This document shows, piece after piece, positions 26,845-34,903 of a DNA stretch of 35,063 nt. The first letter of the stretch is position 1. The number at the start of each line of letters is the position of its first letter. The stretch lies in contig JAJZSH010000005.1 of the NCBI GenBank assembly GCA_021822005.1, forward strand, positions 1 through 35,063, given 5' to 3'. This DNA comes from Deltaproteobacteria bacterium. GTDB lineage: Bacteria > Desulfobacterota > Desulfobulbia > Desulfobulbales > Desulfurivibrionaceae. The notes beneath the pieces were generated by a model, which saw only the letters and a list, made by a program, of their open reading frames with translations, was not told the origin of the DNA and made no database searches. The translations under genes were made by a program, and so were the position numbers.

Positions 26845-29184
26845 ATGGCAGACAGACGGATAACTCCAGGCGGCGTCCTGTGCAGCATCGTGGTGACCTT
26901 GGCCGTCCTTGCCGGCCTTGGCCCCGGTCAGGCATCGGCCCGGCCCATTCCCTGGGAGATCACGGCGGACAGCCTCGTTCATCTGAATGACCCGGACAGT
27001 ATTCTGGCCGAGGGCAATGTTATTGTGGCCCGGCCCAAGAGCCAGGGGCCGGACGGCATGTATATCAGGGCGGACTGGGCCCGTTACGATGTGGAGCGCG
27101 GCACGGTCAAGGCCCGGGGCAATGTCTACATTCTGTCGGGCGCAGACGAGATCACCGCCAACAGCGCGGATATGGATCTTGAGGCCGAGACCGGCATCTT
27201 CACGGATTCCACCATCTTCATGGCTGCAACCCACATGTTTGTCACCGGGGAAGAGGTGGTGAAAACAGGGGAGTTCAGCTACACCCTGAAAAAAGGCTGG
27301 GCCACCGCCTGTAAGCCCGAGGAGGGCAAAAGCCCGCCCTGGTCGTTTACCAGCAGCACGACCAAGCTCACGGTGGACGGCATGGCCCAGATGACCAACG
27401 CCGTTTTTCATGTGAAGGACGCGCCCCTGGCCTACACCCCATATCTGGTCTTTCCCGCCAAGACCAAGCGGGAAAGCGGCCTGCTCTTTCCGGAATGGTC
27501 GCACTCCACCCGGAGCGGGTTCGGCCTCATGGTTCCTGTTTTTCTCAATGTCTCGCCCAGCACGGATATAACCCTCTATCCCGGCTACCTCTCCGAGAGG
27601 GGCGTCCAGTATGGCGGGGAGTTCCGTTATGTGAAAGGGCCTGAGTCCCATGGAACGTTCATGCTCAGTTATCTGCGCGATGATCTTGACGACGGCGCGG
27701 ATCTCACGGCGGAATATAAAAACGACGGACTTATCCGGAGAGAGGCCAACCGTTACTGGCTTCGGGGCAAGGCCAACCATGATTTCGGCGACCACCTGAC
27801 CGGCAGGCTTGACCTTGATCTTGTTTCCGACCAGGATTACCTGCAGGAATTCAAGGAAGGCTCCATGGGCTTTACGGCCAGTAATCTCCTGTTTCTTGAC
27901 GAGTTTGGCCGGGACCTGCGGGAGGAAACCATTTTTGAGCGGGAATCTTCCCTGCAGCTGGTCAAGGTTTGGTCGAACATGGTTGCCAGTGGTGAACTGC
28001 GAACCAGGCAGAATACGGCCCATGACCTGCAACTTGTCGCGGATGACGGGGACGGTGTGCTGGAGGCGGGGGAATACTCCATCCTGTCCCGGAGAACCAG
28101 CCCCCTGCAGGCGCTGCCCAGGCTGGATTTTACCGGACGCATACCCATCAGCGGGACACGGATGAGCACGGCCTGGGAGTCGGAGTACGTCAATTACTGG
28201 CGGGAAGAGGGGGTCGGCGCCCAGCGCCTGGATCTGCACCCCAAGCTGATCTCCTTTCTGCCGCGGGGTGGATGGCTCGAGGGCAAGGTCAGTGGCGGGG
28301 CGCGGGAAACTGCCTACCAGCTTGAATCCTACGGGGATTCCTCCTGGGATAAGGACCGCTTTCAGGACCGGCAGGCCTATGATTTTACGGGGAATATGGC
28401 AACCATCCTCCTGCGCGATTTTGATCTGGGTAATTCCGATTGGCTTGAGCACATGGTGCGGCCAAACCTTGTATATGAATACCTGACGAGGACCCAGGAG
28501 CTGCCAACGCTTGATGACACCCTGGGTTATTTTGACAGCGTCGATCGCCTGGAGAGAAAAAACTGGCTGACCTGGCAGCTCAATAATTACTTCACCCTTG
28601 GCGGCACCAATAAGAAGGGCGATTTCTGGAACCGCAATCTCGGCTTGTTCAAGATTCTGCAAACCTATGACCTGCGGCAGGAAAACCCGGAAAGTTCAGG
28701 ATTGCCCGCGGAAGGCAAGCGGTACGACTGGTCCGATCTCAGGTTTGAGGCGGCCGTCTCTCCGGCCCCGAACTGGATCCTCGGTTATCAGACCAACCTG
28801 AGCATGTACGGGAAAAACGTGACCCGCTATGAGTTGCGCAATCAGTACTCTCTTGCCGGCGGGCATACCCTTGGCCTCAATTACCGGTATCTCCGAAACA
28901 GGGACATGATCGCCCCCTATTTTTATACCGATCTCGGAGAATCGAGCCATGACCTGATCGGCATGGCCGGGATGCGGCTGACCGAAACGCTCACCGCCAA
29001 CGCCTATCTGGTCAAGTCCTTTACCGAGGATCATACGGTGGAATCCCGTGTTCGCCTGATCTATCAGCCTGCTTGCTGGATGATGGAACTGGAGACAAGC
29101 AGGACTGCCGATGACCAGCGGCTGATGCTCATCTTTTCCCTTGATGGCGTTGGCCGTGCTTTCCGTGTCGGCCGCGACCTCTGA
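26845..29184 (+). CDS. lptD: LPS-assembly protein LptD
   Basis: The protein has 779 residues from the ATG at 26845. That start gives a clear signal peptide (MADRRITPGGVLCSIVVTLA then AGLGPGQASA). The ORF-track start at 26776 is a TTG overlapping the ilvD stop and adds 23 non-signal residues. After the signal comes an OstA/LptA-like region (ITADSLVHLNDPDSILAEGN, ARYDVERGTVKARGNVYI). A long beta-rich barrel follows with many amphipathic strands, for example SGLLFPEWSHSTRSGFGLMV and NYRYLRNRDMIAPYFYTDL, ending in aromatic/arginine-rich strands. LptD with LptE inserts LPS into the outer leaflet. No lptE is visible. It is preceded by ilvD (65-base gap) and followed after 26 bases by a DHH gene. 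Confidence 0.92.
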   Translation: MADRRITPGGVLCSIVVTLAVLAGLGPGQASARPIPWEITADSLVHLNDPDSILAEGNVIVARPKSQGPDGMYIRADWARYDVERGTVKARGNVYILSGADEITANSADMDLEAETGIFTDSTIFMAATHMFVTGEEVVKTGEFSYTLKKGWATACKPEEGKSPPWSFTSSTTKLTVDGMAQMTNAVFHVKDAPLAYTPYLVFPAKTKRESGLLFPEWSHSTRSGFGLMVPVFLNVSPSTDITLYPGYLSERGVQYGGEFRYVKGPESHGTFMLSYLRDDLDDGADLTAEYKNDGLIRREANRYWLRGKANHDFGDHLTGRLDLDLVSDQDYLQEFKEGSMGFTASNLLFLDEFGRDLREETIFERESSLQLVKVWSNMVASGELRTRQNTAHDLQLVADDGDGVLEAGEYSILSRRTSPLQALPRLDFTGRIPISGTRMSTAWESEYVNYWREEGVGAQRLDLHPKLISFLPRGGWLEGKVSGGARETAYQLESYGDSSWDKDRFQDRQAYDFTGNMATILLRDFDLGNSDWLEHMVRPNLVYEYLTRTQELPTLDDTLGYFDSVDRLERKNWLTWQLNNYFTLGGTNKKGDFWNRNLGLFKILQTYDLRQENPESSGLPAEGKRYDWSDLRFEAAVSPAPNWILGYQTNLSMYGKNVTRYELRNQYSLAGGHTLGLNYRYLRNRDMIAPYFYTDLGESSHDLIGMAGMRLTETLTANAYLVKSFTEDHTVESRVRLIYQPACWMMELETSRTADDQRLMLIFSLDGVGRAFRVGRDL

Positions 29185-29210
29185 TCGGTCTCGGAGTGAG
29201 TGCTGAGGCC

Positions 29211-30176
29211 ATGACGCAGGCGGCGTATTACGACATCTTCAACGGCGATGCGGACGGCATCTGCGCCCTGCACCAGCTTCGCCTGGCAGAGCCTCGGGAG
29301 GCAACGCTGGTAACCGGGGTCAAACGGGATATCCGGCTTCTTGACCAGGTGGCCCAGGTGCGGGGGGCCGAACTCACCGTGCTGGATATCTCCCTGGACA
29401 GCAACAGGACGGCGTTGCTGCAACTGCTTGAGTCCTGCCGGGTTTTCTATGTGGATCACCATTATGCCGGTGATCTTCCGCACAGCCCCAACCTGATTGC
29501 CTACCTTGATCCCAGCCCCGAGGTCTGCACCGCCCTCATGGTCGATACCCTGCTGGGCGGTCGTTTCCGGGCCTGGGCCGTGGCCGCCGCCTTTGGCGAC
29601 AATCTGCACGATTCGGCCCGCAAGGGTGCTGCCACCCTGCATCTGGCCGAATCCCAAGTGGAGCGGTTGCGCGAGCTGGGCGAGTTGATGAACTACAACG
29701 GTTACGGCCAGAAGGTGGCTGATCTGCATGTGCCGCCCCAGGCGCTCTATGCGGCGGTACAGCCCTATACAGACCCCCTGGCCTTTTGCGAAGAGGCGCA
29801 GATCCTTGCCCTGTTGCGCCAGGGTTTTGCCGATGATTTGCGGCGGGCCAGGACGGTGGCGCCCTTGCGGCAGACAGCCCATGGCCGGATTTTCGCCTTT
29901 CCCGCGGAAAAATGGGCCAGCCGGGTAGCCGGGGTGTTCAGCAATGAAAAGGCCAGGGAAAGGGTGGATGCGGCCCATGCCCTGCTGGTGGACAATGGCG
30001 ACACCACCTTCATGGTCAGCGTGCGTGCGCCCCTTGCCCGGCGTTCCGGGGCCGACAGCCTGTGCCGCGCTTTTGCCACCGGCGGCGGCAGGGCTGCGGC
30101 GGCCGGGATCAATGCCCTGCCCGCCGGGCAGGTTGAGGATTTTTGTCAGAAATTTATCGAGGTGTTTTCCCCATGA
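29211..30176 (+). CDS. DHH/DHHA1-family phosphoesterase
   Basis: The 321-residue protein has DIFNGDADGICALHQLRLA near residue 10 (the D-x-D metal motif), VFYVDHHYAG near 90 (the DHH motif), YLDPSPEVCTALMVDTL, and a late GGGRAAAAGINALP that fits the DHHA1 glycine-rich end. Relatives act on phosphodiesters, such as oligoribonucleases, c-di-AMP hydrolases and pAp phosphatase. There is no GGDEF, PAS or RecJ-like extension. The specific substrate is unknown. The ATG at 29211 was chosen over GTG 29196. The stop overlaps the mltB start as ATGA, so the genes are coupled. Confidence 0.87.
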   Translation: MTQAAYYDIFNGDADGICALHQLRLAEPREATLVTGVKRDIRLLDQVAQVRGAELTVLDISLDSNRTALLQLLESCRVFYVDHHYAGDLPHSPNLIAYLDPSPEVCTALMVDTLLGGRFRAWAVAAAFGDNLHDSARKGAATLHLAESQVERLRELGELMNYNGYGQKVADLHVPPQALYAAVQPYTDPLAFCEEAQILALLRQGFADDLRRARTVAPLRQTAHGRIFAFPAEKWASRVAGVFSNEKARERVDAAHALLVDNGDTTFMVSVRAPLARRSGADSLCRAFATGGGRAAAAGINALPAGQVEDFCQKFIEVFSP

Positions 30177-31231
30177 GGTTTTCCGTGTTGCATAGAACCG
30201 TTGTTGGTTTTTCTCTCCTGTTGTCCTGGATCATCTTTCCCTGCCCGCCGGGTTGGGCCGGAGCCGGGGCGGGGGAGCCGTTGCCTCTGGCCGCCGACCT
30301 GGTTGAGGATGGTCAGGCCATTGATCTTTCCAGCCCCCGCTATCAGGAGCTTTTGCTGGAGCTGGTGACGCGGCACGGCTTCAGCCAGGAAGAGCTGGAC
30401 CGGATCTTTGCCGGGGTCACCATCAAGAAACGGGTGCTGGAGCTCATGGATACCCAGTGGGAGGCCAAGCCCTATTTTGAGTATTTCCCCCGTTTCCTTA
30501 CCCCGCAGTTGATCCAAGCGGGAAAGAGGCTTCTTGACGAACACCGTGAGGTGCTGGACCGGATTGAAAAAGAGCTCGGGGTCGAACGGGAGATTGTCGT
30601 GGCCATCTGGGGGATTGAAAGTAAGTTTGGCGACCATAAGGGGGCCTTCAGCATGTTTCAGACCCTCAACACCATGTTTGACGCCTACCCGCGCCGGAGC
30701 AAATTCTATCGGGCGCAGCTGATCGAATACCTTCTGCTCTGCCGGGAAAACGGGGTTGATCCGCTGGCTGTCACCGGCTCCTATGGCGGGGCCTTTGGTC
30801 AGACCCAGTTCATCCCCTCGAGTTTCCGCCTGTATGCCGTGGATTTTGACGGGGATGGCCGCCGCGATGTCTGGGAATCCGTGCCCGATGTCCTGGCCAG
30901 CATTGCCAACTATCTCCAGAGATTCGGCTGGACCTTCAAGGCCCCGGTCTACCGGGAACTGGGGAAGAAGCTGAAGGGGGAGAAGCTGGAAAAGGCCTAT
31001 GCCCAAGGGCGAAAAGGCTTTGTCTCCCGCAGGGAGGTGAAAAAGATTCAGGATATCGATCTGCCGCACTCCCCGGAAAACAGGGAGCTCACCATTGTCG
31101 GCCTTGAGCTGCGGGACGGCACCATGCGGTACGTGGCAGGCTACCCGAACTTCCAGGCCATCACCAAATGGAACAACTCCAATCGCTACGCCATGGTGGC
31201 CGCGGAATTGGCGGAGAAACTCAGGGAATAG
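30173..31231 (+). CDS. Lytic murein transglycosylase B (GH103/SLT_2 type)
   Basis: The protein has 352 residues from the ATG at 30173, ten codons inside the ORF-track frame. A signal-like N-terminus (MRFSVLHRTVVGFSLLLSWI) leads to the GH103 domain. The catalytic Glu is in AIWGIESKFGDHKGAFSMFQ, and YGGAFGQTQFIPSSF contains the conserved substrate-binding stretch. DFDGDGRRDVWESVPDVLASIANYL and GYPNFQAITKWNNSNRYA are also family hallmarks. MltB-type enzymes cut murein glycan strands to 1,6-anhydro ends. The lone cysteine of the signal (FPCPP) is not a good lipobox, so lipid attachment is doubtful. It overlaps the DHH gene by 4 bases. Confidence 0.93.
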   Translation: MRFSVLHRTVVGFSLLLSWIIFPCPPGWAGAGAGEPLPLAADLVEDGQAIDLSSPRYQELLLELVTRHGFSQEELDRIFAGVTIKKRVLELMDTQWEAKPYFEYFPRFLTPQLIQAGKRLLDEHREVLDRIEKELGVEREIVVAIWGIESKFGDHKGAFSMFQTLNTMFDAYPRRSKFYRAQLIEYLLLCRENGVDPLAVTGSYGGAFGQTQFIPSSFRLYAVDFDGDGRRDVWESVPDVLASIANYLQRFGWTFKAPVYRELGKKLKGEKLEKAYAQGRKGFVSRREVKKIQDIDLPHSPENRELTIVGLELRDGTMRYVAGYPNFQAITKWNNSNRYAMVAAELAEKLRE

Positions 31232-31268
31232 CGAGCGGTGTTGGCCCCTGCTGTCTGTTATCCGCGCC

Positions 31269-32591
31269 TTAGCGCTGGAAGTACCGCTCGGTTTCCACCT
31301 TGACCACCTGGGAGAGCAGCAGCAAGCCGACAATGTTGGGGATGGCCATCATTCCGTTCATCAGGTCGGAGAAATTCCAGACAAATTCCAGTTTCATCAT
31401 CGCACCCACGATCACCACCGCGACGAAGATCACCCGGTAGGGAGCAATGGCGCGGCGGCCTGCCAGATATTCGATGGCCTTTTCCCCATAGTAATTCCAG
31501 CCGATCAGGGTGGAGTAGGCGAAGAGCGCCGTGGCCACGGCGACAATCACCACCCCGGCATGGCCCAGGGTCTCGCCGAAACTGGCGCTGGTCAGTTGGC
31601 CCGGCGCTACGCCTTCCAGCCAGGCGTGACTGGTCAGGATCACCATGGCGGTCATGGTGCAGACCACCAGGGTGTCGATGAAGGTCTGGGTCATGCTCAC
31701 CAGCGCCTGTTTGACCGGATCGCGGGTCCGGGCGGCGGCAGCGGCAATGGGGGCCGAACCCAGGCCCGACTCATTGGAAAAGACCCCGCGGGCGATCCCG
31801 TAGCGCATGGAGGCGGCGACCACCGAGCCGGCAAAGCCGCCGGTGGCTGCGGCGGGGTTGAAGGCGTGGTAGAAAATCAGTCCGAGGGCGTGGGGGATTT
31901 CGCCGGCGTTGAGGGCCAGCACCAGAAGCGAAGCGCCGGTGTAGCCGACGATCATGAACGGCACCAAGAGCGAGGTGAATCGCCCGATGGACTTGATGCC
32001 CCCCAGAATCACCAGCCCGGTAAGGAGCATCAGCACCGTGCCGGTGAGCCAGGGTTCGATGTTGAAGGTCGAGTGGAAAATGGTGGCCACCGCATTGGCC
32101 TGGGTCATGTTGCCGATGCCGAAGGTGGCCAGGGCGGTGAACAGGGCGAAGAGCCACGCCAGTTTCGGCAACCCCGCGCCCTTGGCCAGATAGTACATGG
32201 GGCCGCCGCGCATGCCGTGTTCGCCTTTTTCCCGGTATTTTACGGCCAGCACCGCTTCCGCGTATTTGGTGGCCATCCCGACCAGCCCGGTCATCCACAT
32301 CCAGAACACCGCCCCTGGCCCGCCGAGGGTGATGGCGGTGGCCACGCCGACAATGTTGCCGATCCCCACCGTTGCCGCGAGCGCTGTCATCAGCGCGGCG
32401 AAATGGCTGATGTCGCCGTCGCCGGCGTGCTCCTTGTGCCAGATCAGGCGCAGGGCGTGGGGCAGGGCGCGAAACTGCATGCCGCGCAGGATCACGGTCA
32501 GGTACAGGCCGGTCCCCACCAGGAGCGCCAGCATGGGTGGCCCCCAGACCCAACCGGACAGGGTGGAAATCAACAACTCGATGGAAGCCAT
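31269..32591 (-). CDS. Alanine/glycine:cation symporter (AgcS family)
   Basis: The protein has 440 residues from the ATG at 32591. The ORF-track start at 32786 adds 65 residues with no membrane character. The family pattern is clear: GVWGPPMLALL-type start, LYLTVILRGMQFRALPHALR, SHFAALMTALAATVGIGNIVGVATAI, GPGAVFWMWMTGLVGMATKYAE, and a late FSNESGLGSAPIAAA. About ten membrane segments are visible. Such transporters bring in alanine or glycine with Na+ or H+. It converges on mltB with 37 bases between. Confidence 0.93.
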   Translation of the reverse strand: MASIELLISTLSGWVWGPPMLALLVGTGLYLTVILRGMQFRALPHALRLIWHKEHAGDGDISHFAALMTALAATVGIGNIVGVATAITLGGPGAVFWMWMTGLVGMATKYAEAVLAVKYREKGEHGMRGGPMYYLAKGAGLPKLAWLFALFTALATFGIGNMTQANAVATIFHSTFNIEPWLTGTVLMLLTGLVILGGIKSIGRFTSLLVPFMIVGYTGASLLVLALNAGEIPHALGLIFYHAFNPAAATGGFAGSVVAASMRYGIARGVFSNESGLGSAPIAAAAARTRDPVKQALVSMTQTFIDTLVVCTMTAMVILTSHAWLEGVAPGQLTSASFGETLGHAGVVIVAVATALFAYSTLIGWNYYGEKAIEYLAGRRAIAPYRVIFVAVVIVGAMMKLEFVWNFSDLMNGMMAIPNIVGLLLLSQVVKVETERYFQR

Positions 32592-32643
32592 GGATGCGCG
32601 CCTTGGGTGAAGGGTTTTTGGAAGAGACGTGAGTCTGCCGGTT

Positions 32644-32671
32644 AAAATACCTGAAAATGCGGGGGAAGCAA
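32644..32671 (-). promoter_or_regulatory. Candidate promoter for the AgcS gene
   Basis: On the minus strand TTGCTT and TATTTT are 16 bases apart, about 53 bases before the ATG. Matches to consensus are only moderate. Confidence 0.3.
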
Positions 32672-33122
32672 GGGGATACTGGAGTCTATTTGACTCGCTG
32701 GATACTCCGGCAGGGTGGGCGGGAAGCGCCAACAACAAAAAAACAGGGTCTGTCCCGAATGGCACTAGTTCAAGCGATTGCAGCATGATATCTGTTCCGG
32801 TGCGGAATCTCTCTCATTTCATAGAAAGTATGTGCAATATCAAGAGGTTCAAGAAAAACGGCAGGAACAATTAAAGTTGTTCTGATATTCAAGCCGGGGA
32901 CAACATCCCCCTTGCCCCCTGTGGGGGCAAGGCATTGTAACCCCTTATAGGGGTGACCAAAGCCGGGCGCTCTGCGCCCGGATATTTACTTATGGCTCCG
33001 GCCTGTACCATATTTATAACCGGCACTGTCCGGAGAAGTTGAAAAAGCCCGCCCCCTGTAAAGGGAAGCGGGCTTTTTTGCGTGTGTCCGCTGCTGTCCG
33101 GGGGAAACATTGTCCGCGCCTA
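32672..33122. other. Gene-free region with serial hairpins and a terminator
   Basis: This region has no credible ORF; 32629-32874 is low-quality. From 32865 it holds successive hairpins: GAACAA/TTGTTC (32865-32882), CCTTGCCCCC-tgt-GGGGGCAAGG (32910-32932), an ACCCC-ttat-AGGGGT stem near 32940-32954, and CCGGGCGC-tct-GCGCCCGG near 32963-32981. The terminator at 33042-33078 follows. It may encode a small RNA or be the remains of a mobile element end. Confidence 0.5.
33042..33078. terminator. Bidirectional rho-independent terminator
   Basis: AAAAAGCCCGC and GCGGGCTTTTT form a perfect 11-bp stem with a T-run on both strands. The loop contains a smaller CCCCT/AAGGG pairing. It lies between divergent genes, so a transcript other than those genes must end here. 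Confidence 0.8.
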
Positions 33123-33166
33123 TTGCTGATTGTAACACTCTAAGGTATAATACTTTAAAGTATAAT
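33123..33166 (+). promoter_or_regulatory. AT-rich promoter and palindrome of the DUF234 ATPase gene
   Basis: TTGCTG (33123-33128) and TATAAT (33146-33151) are 17 bases apart. A second TATAAT is at 33161-33166. Between them is the perfect palindrome ATACTTTAAAGTAT (33150-33163), and (C/T)TAA(G/A)GTATAAT is directly repeated (33140-33151, 33155-33166). It may bind a repressor. Confidence 0.5.
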
Positions 33167-33184
33167 AGCTGGAGTGGAGGGGCC

Positions 33185-34579
33185 ATGCCATTCATTGATC
33201 GCGCAGCCGAGCTGAAATTTTTGGAAGAAAAATGGCTTTCGGGCACGGCGCAGCTGCTCGTTCTCTGGGGTAAGCGCCGGGTGGGCAAGACCGAGCTTGT
33301 CAAGCAGTTCATCGAGGACAAGCCGAGCGTCTATTTCATGGCCGAGAGCACCGGCGAAAAGGAGCAGCTCCAGCGCTTCTCCCTGGCCCTCGCCAGGTTT
33401 TTCAAGGAACCGCTCCTCGAAACCCGCGGTTTTTCCGCCTGGGAGGAGGTGTTTGTCTATCTCAAGGCGAAGAAGCAGCGTTTTGTCCTGGCCATTGATG
33501 AGTTCCCCTATCTGATCCAGTCCAACCCGGCCATCCCGAGCCTGTTCCAGAAAGGTTGGGACGAGCATCTGGCTGGCAGCGATATCTGCCTGATCCTCTT
33601 TGGCTCCAGCATGGCCATGATGGAAAACGAGGTGCTCGGCTACCGCTCACCCCTCTACGGGCGGCGCAGCGGCCAGTGGCTGGTGGAGCCGATGCCCTTT
33701 CGGGCGGCCGGTCTGTTTCGGGAGGACCGGCTCTTCTTGGACCGGCTCTCCCATTTTGCCGTGGCCGGGGGGATTCCGGCCTACTGGCTCCAGTTTTCAC
33801 CGGAAAAGGACATCTCCCAGAATCTGCGGGACCATGTGCTCCGCAAGGGGGAGATGCTCTACGACGAGGTGGAGTTTCTTCTCCGCATGGAACTCCGGGA
33901 ACCCCGCTACTATTTTGCCCTTCTCCAGGCCATTGCCCACGGGAAACGAAAAATGGGCGAGATCGTCAACGCTACCGGGCTTCCCCAGTCGCTGACCAAC
34001 AAATATCTTGGGGTGCTGGCCGATCTGCGCATCGTTGAGCGGGAGGTGCCGGTGACCGAGGCAACCCCTCTCAAGAGCAAAAAAGGCTTATACCGGATCA
34101 GTGACGAGTTCTGCCGCTTCTGGTTCCGTTTTGTCCTGCCGCACCGCTCGGAGTTGGAAATGGGCCGTCTGGAGCCGGTGACCCGGACGATCATCGCCCA
34201 ATTTCCTCAATATCTGGGTGACGCCTATGAGAAGGTGGCCAGGGAAACCCTTCTCGCCCGGATGGATTCCTTTTTTCCGTTCACCGCCATCGGCAGGTGG
34301 TGGGACCGGACCGAGGAAATCGATGTCGTCGCCGTGAACCAGGAAATGAACGCGATCCTGTTCTGCGAGGTCAAGGCGGTGGAGAAACCGGTTGGCGTGG
34401 ACATCCTGGAGTCGCTGCGCAAGAAGGCCGGCAAGGTCCGCTGGGGCAGCGCCGCGCGGCGGGAGCAATTCTGCCTGTTCAGCAGGACAGGCTTTACCGA
34501 AGCCCTGCTGAAACGGGCACGACAAGAGAGCGTCGTGTTGTTTAAGGAGGACCGGGCCGTGCCGGTGCAGGGAAAGTAG
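33185..34579 (+). CDS. ATP-binding protein, archaeal-type ATPase with DUF234/PD-(D/E)XK-like end
   Basis: The 464-residue protein starts FIDRAAELKFLEE. It has Walker A VLWGKRRVGKTELVKQF near residue 28, Walker B FVLAIDEFPYL near residue 100, and a sensor-like ILFGSSMAMMENE. A winged-helix region (MGEIVNATGLPQSLTNKYLG) follows. The C-terminus has the DUF234 layout with EEIDVVAVN and FCEVKAVEKP. The D...ExK pattern is that of a PD-(D/E)XK nuclease fold. This family is scattered through bacteria and archaea, often near mobile DNA. Its function is not established; a nucleic-acid or defence role is only inference. The start has GGAGGGGCC directly upstream. Confidence 0.9.
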   Translation: MPFIDRAAELKFLEEKWLSGTAQLLVLWGKRRVGKTELVKQFIEDKPSVYFMAESTGEKEQLQRFSLALARFFKEPLLETRGFSAWEEVFVYLKAKKQRFVLAIDEFPYLIQSNPAIPSLFQKGWDEHLAGSDICLILFGSSMAMMENEVLGYRSPLYGRRSGQWLVEPMPFRAAGLFREDRLFLDRLSHFAVAGGIPAYWLQFSPEKDISQNLRDHVLRKGEMLYDEVEFLLRMELREPRYYFALLQAIAHGKRKMGEIVNATGLPQSLTNKYLGVLADLRIVEREVPVTEATPLKSKKGLYRISDEFCRFWFRFVLPHRSELEMGRLEPVTRTIIAQFPQYLGDAYEKVARETLLARMDSFFPFTAIGRWWDRTEEIDVVAVNQEMNAILFCEVKAVEKPVGVDILESLRKKAGKVRWGSAARREQFCLFSRTGFTEALLKRARQESVVLFKEDRAVPVQGK

Positions 34580-34615
34580 CAGTTTATTGTTGTCGGAGCT
34601 GAAAAGGCAAGGATT

Positions 34616-34697
34616 GCCGAAGTGGTGGAATTGGTAGATACGCGGGCTTGAGGTGTCTGTGGGGAAGCCCATGCCGGTTTGAGTCCGGCCTTTCTCT
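34616..34697 (+). tRNA. tRNA-Leu (anticodon GAG), 3' acceptor strand damaged
   Basis: The sequence has a 7-base 5' acceptor GCCGAAG (34616-34622) and a Leu-type D-arm (TGGTGGAATTGGTAGATACG). The anticodon arm is CGGGC-TTGAGGT-GTCTG with anticodon GAG. A long variable arm (TGGG/CCCA) and a T-arm GCCGG-TTTGAGT-CCGGC follow. The 3' acceptor strand should read CTTCGGC but reads CTTTCTC, mispaired at bases 2 and 3. No CCA follows. The gene is either non-functional or rearranged at its end. Confidence 0.7.
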
Positions 34698-34713
34698 TTT
34701 TGGGGAGAAAATC

Positions 34714-34800
34714 ATGCGTACCGCGCAGCTTTGCGGATTAGTGGATGAATTCCGAAACTCTGACCTGAACATCCCGCTGGGATTTTCAAGAAAAAAATGA
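34714..34800 (+). CDS. Possible 28-codon ORF after the tRNA
   Basis: An ATG six bases after GGGGAG opens 28 codons (MRTAQLCGLVDEFRNSDLNI then PLGFSRKK and TGA). The ribosome site is good, but the peptide is not recognised. It may be the cut-off start of an older gene disrupted by the events that broke the tRNA end. Confidence 0.25.
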   Translation: MRTAQLCGLVDEFRNSDLNIPLGFSRKK

Positions 34801-34903
34801 GCCTATTTCCTGATTTCGTAATTTTTTTCTTGTTTAAGCATTTTGAAGATCACACGGCATAGGTGACGTCCCTAAATGCCTCTAAATGCCTAAATGCTCC
34901 GCG

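Noticed and set aside
26704-28662. 652-residue minus-strand ORF over lptD
   Set aside because: It is antisense to lptD, with no recognisable motif.
31095-32645. 516-residue plus-strand ORF over the AgcS gene
   Set aside because: Its His/Gly/Gln-rich sequence is an antisense shadow of a membrane transporter.
32629-32874. 81-residue plus-strand ORF in the AgcS upstream region
   Set aside because: There is no ribosome site or motif, and it overlaps the AgcS promoter region.
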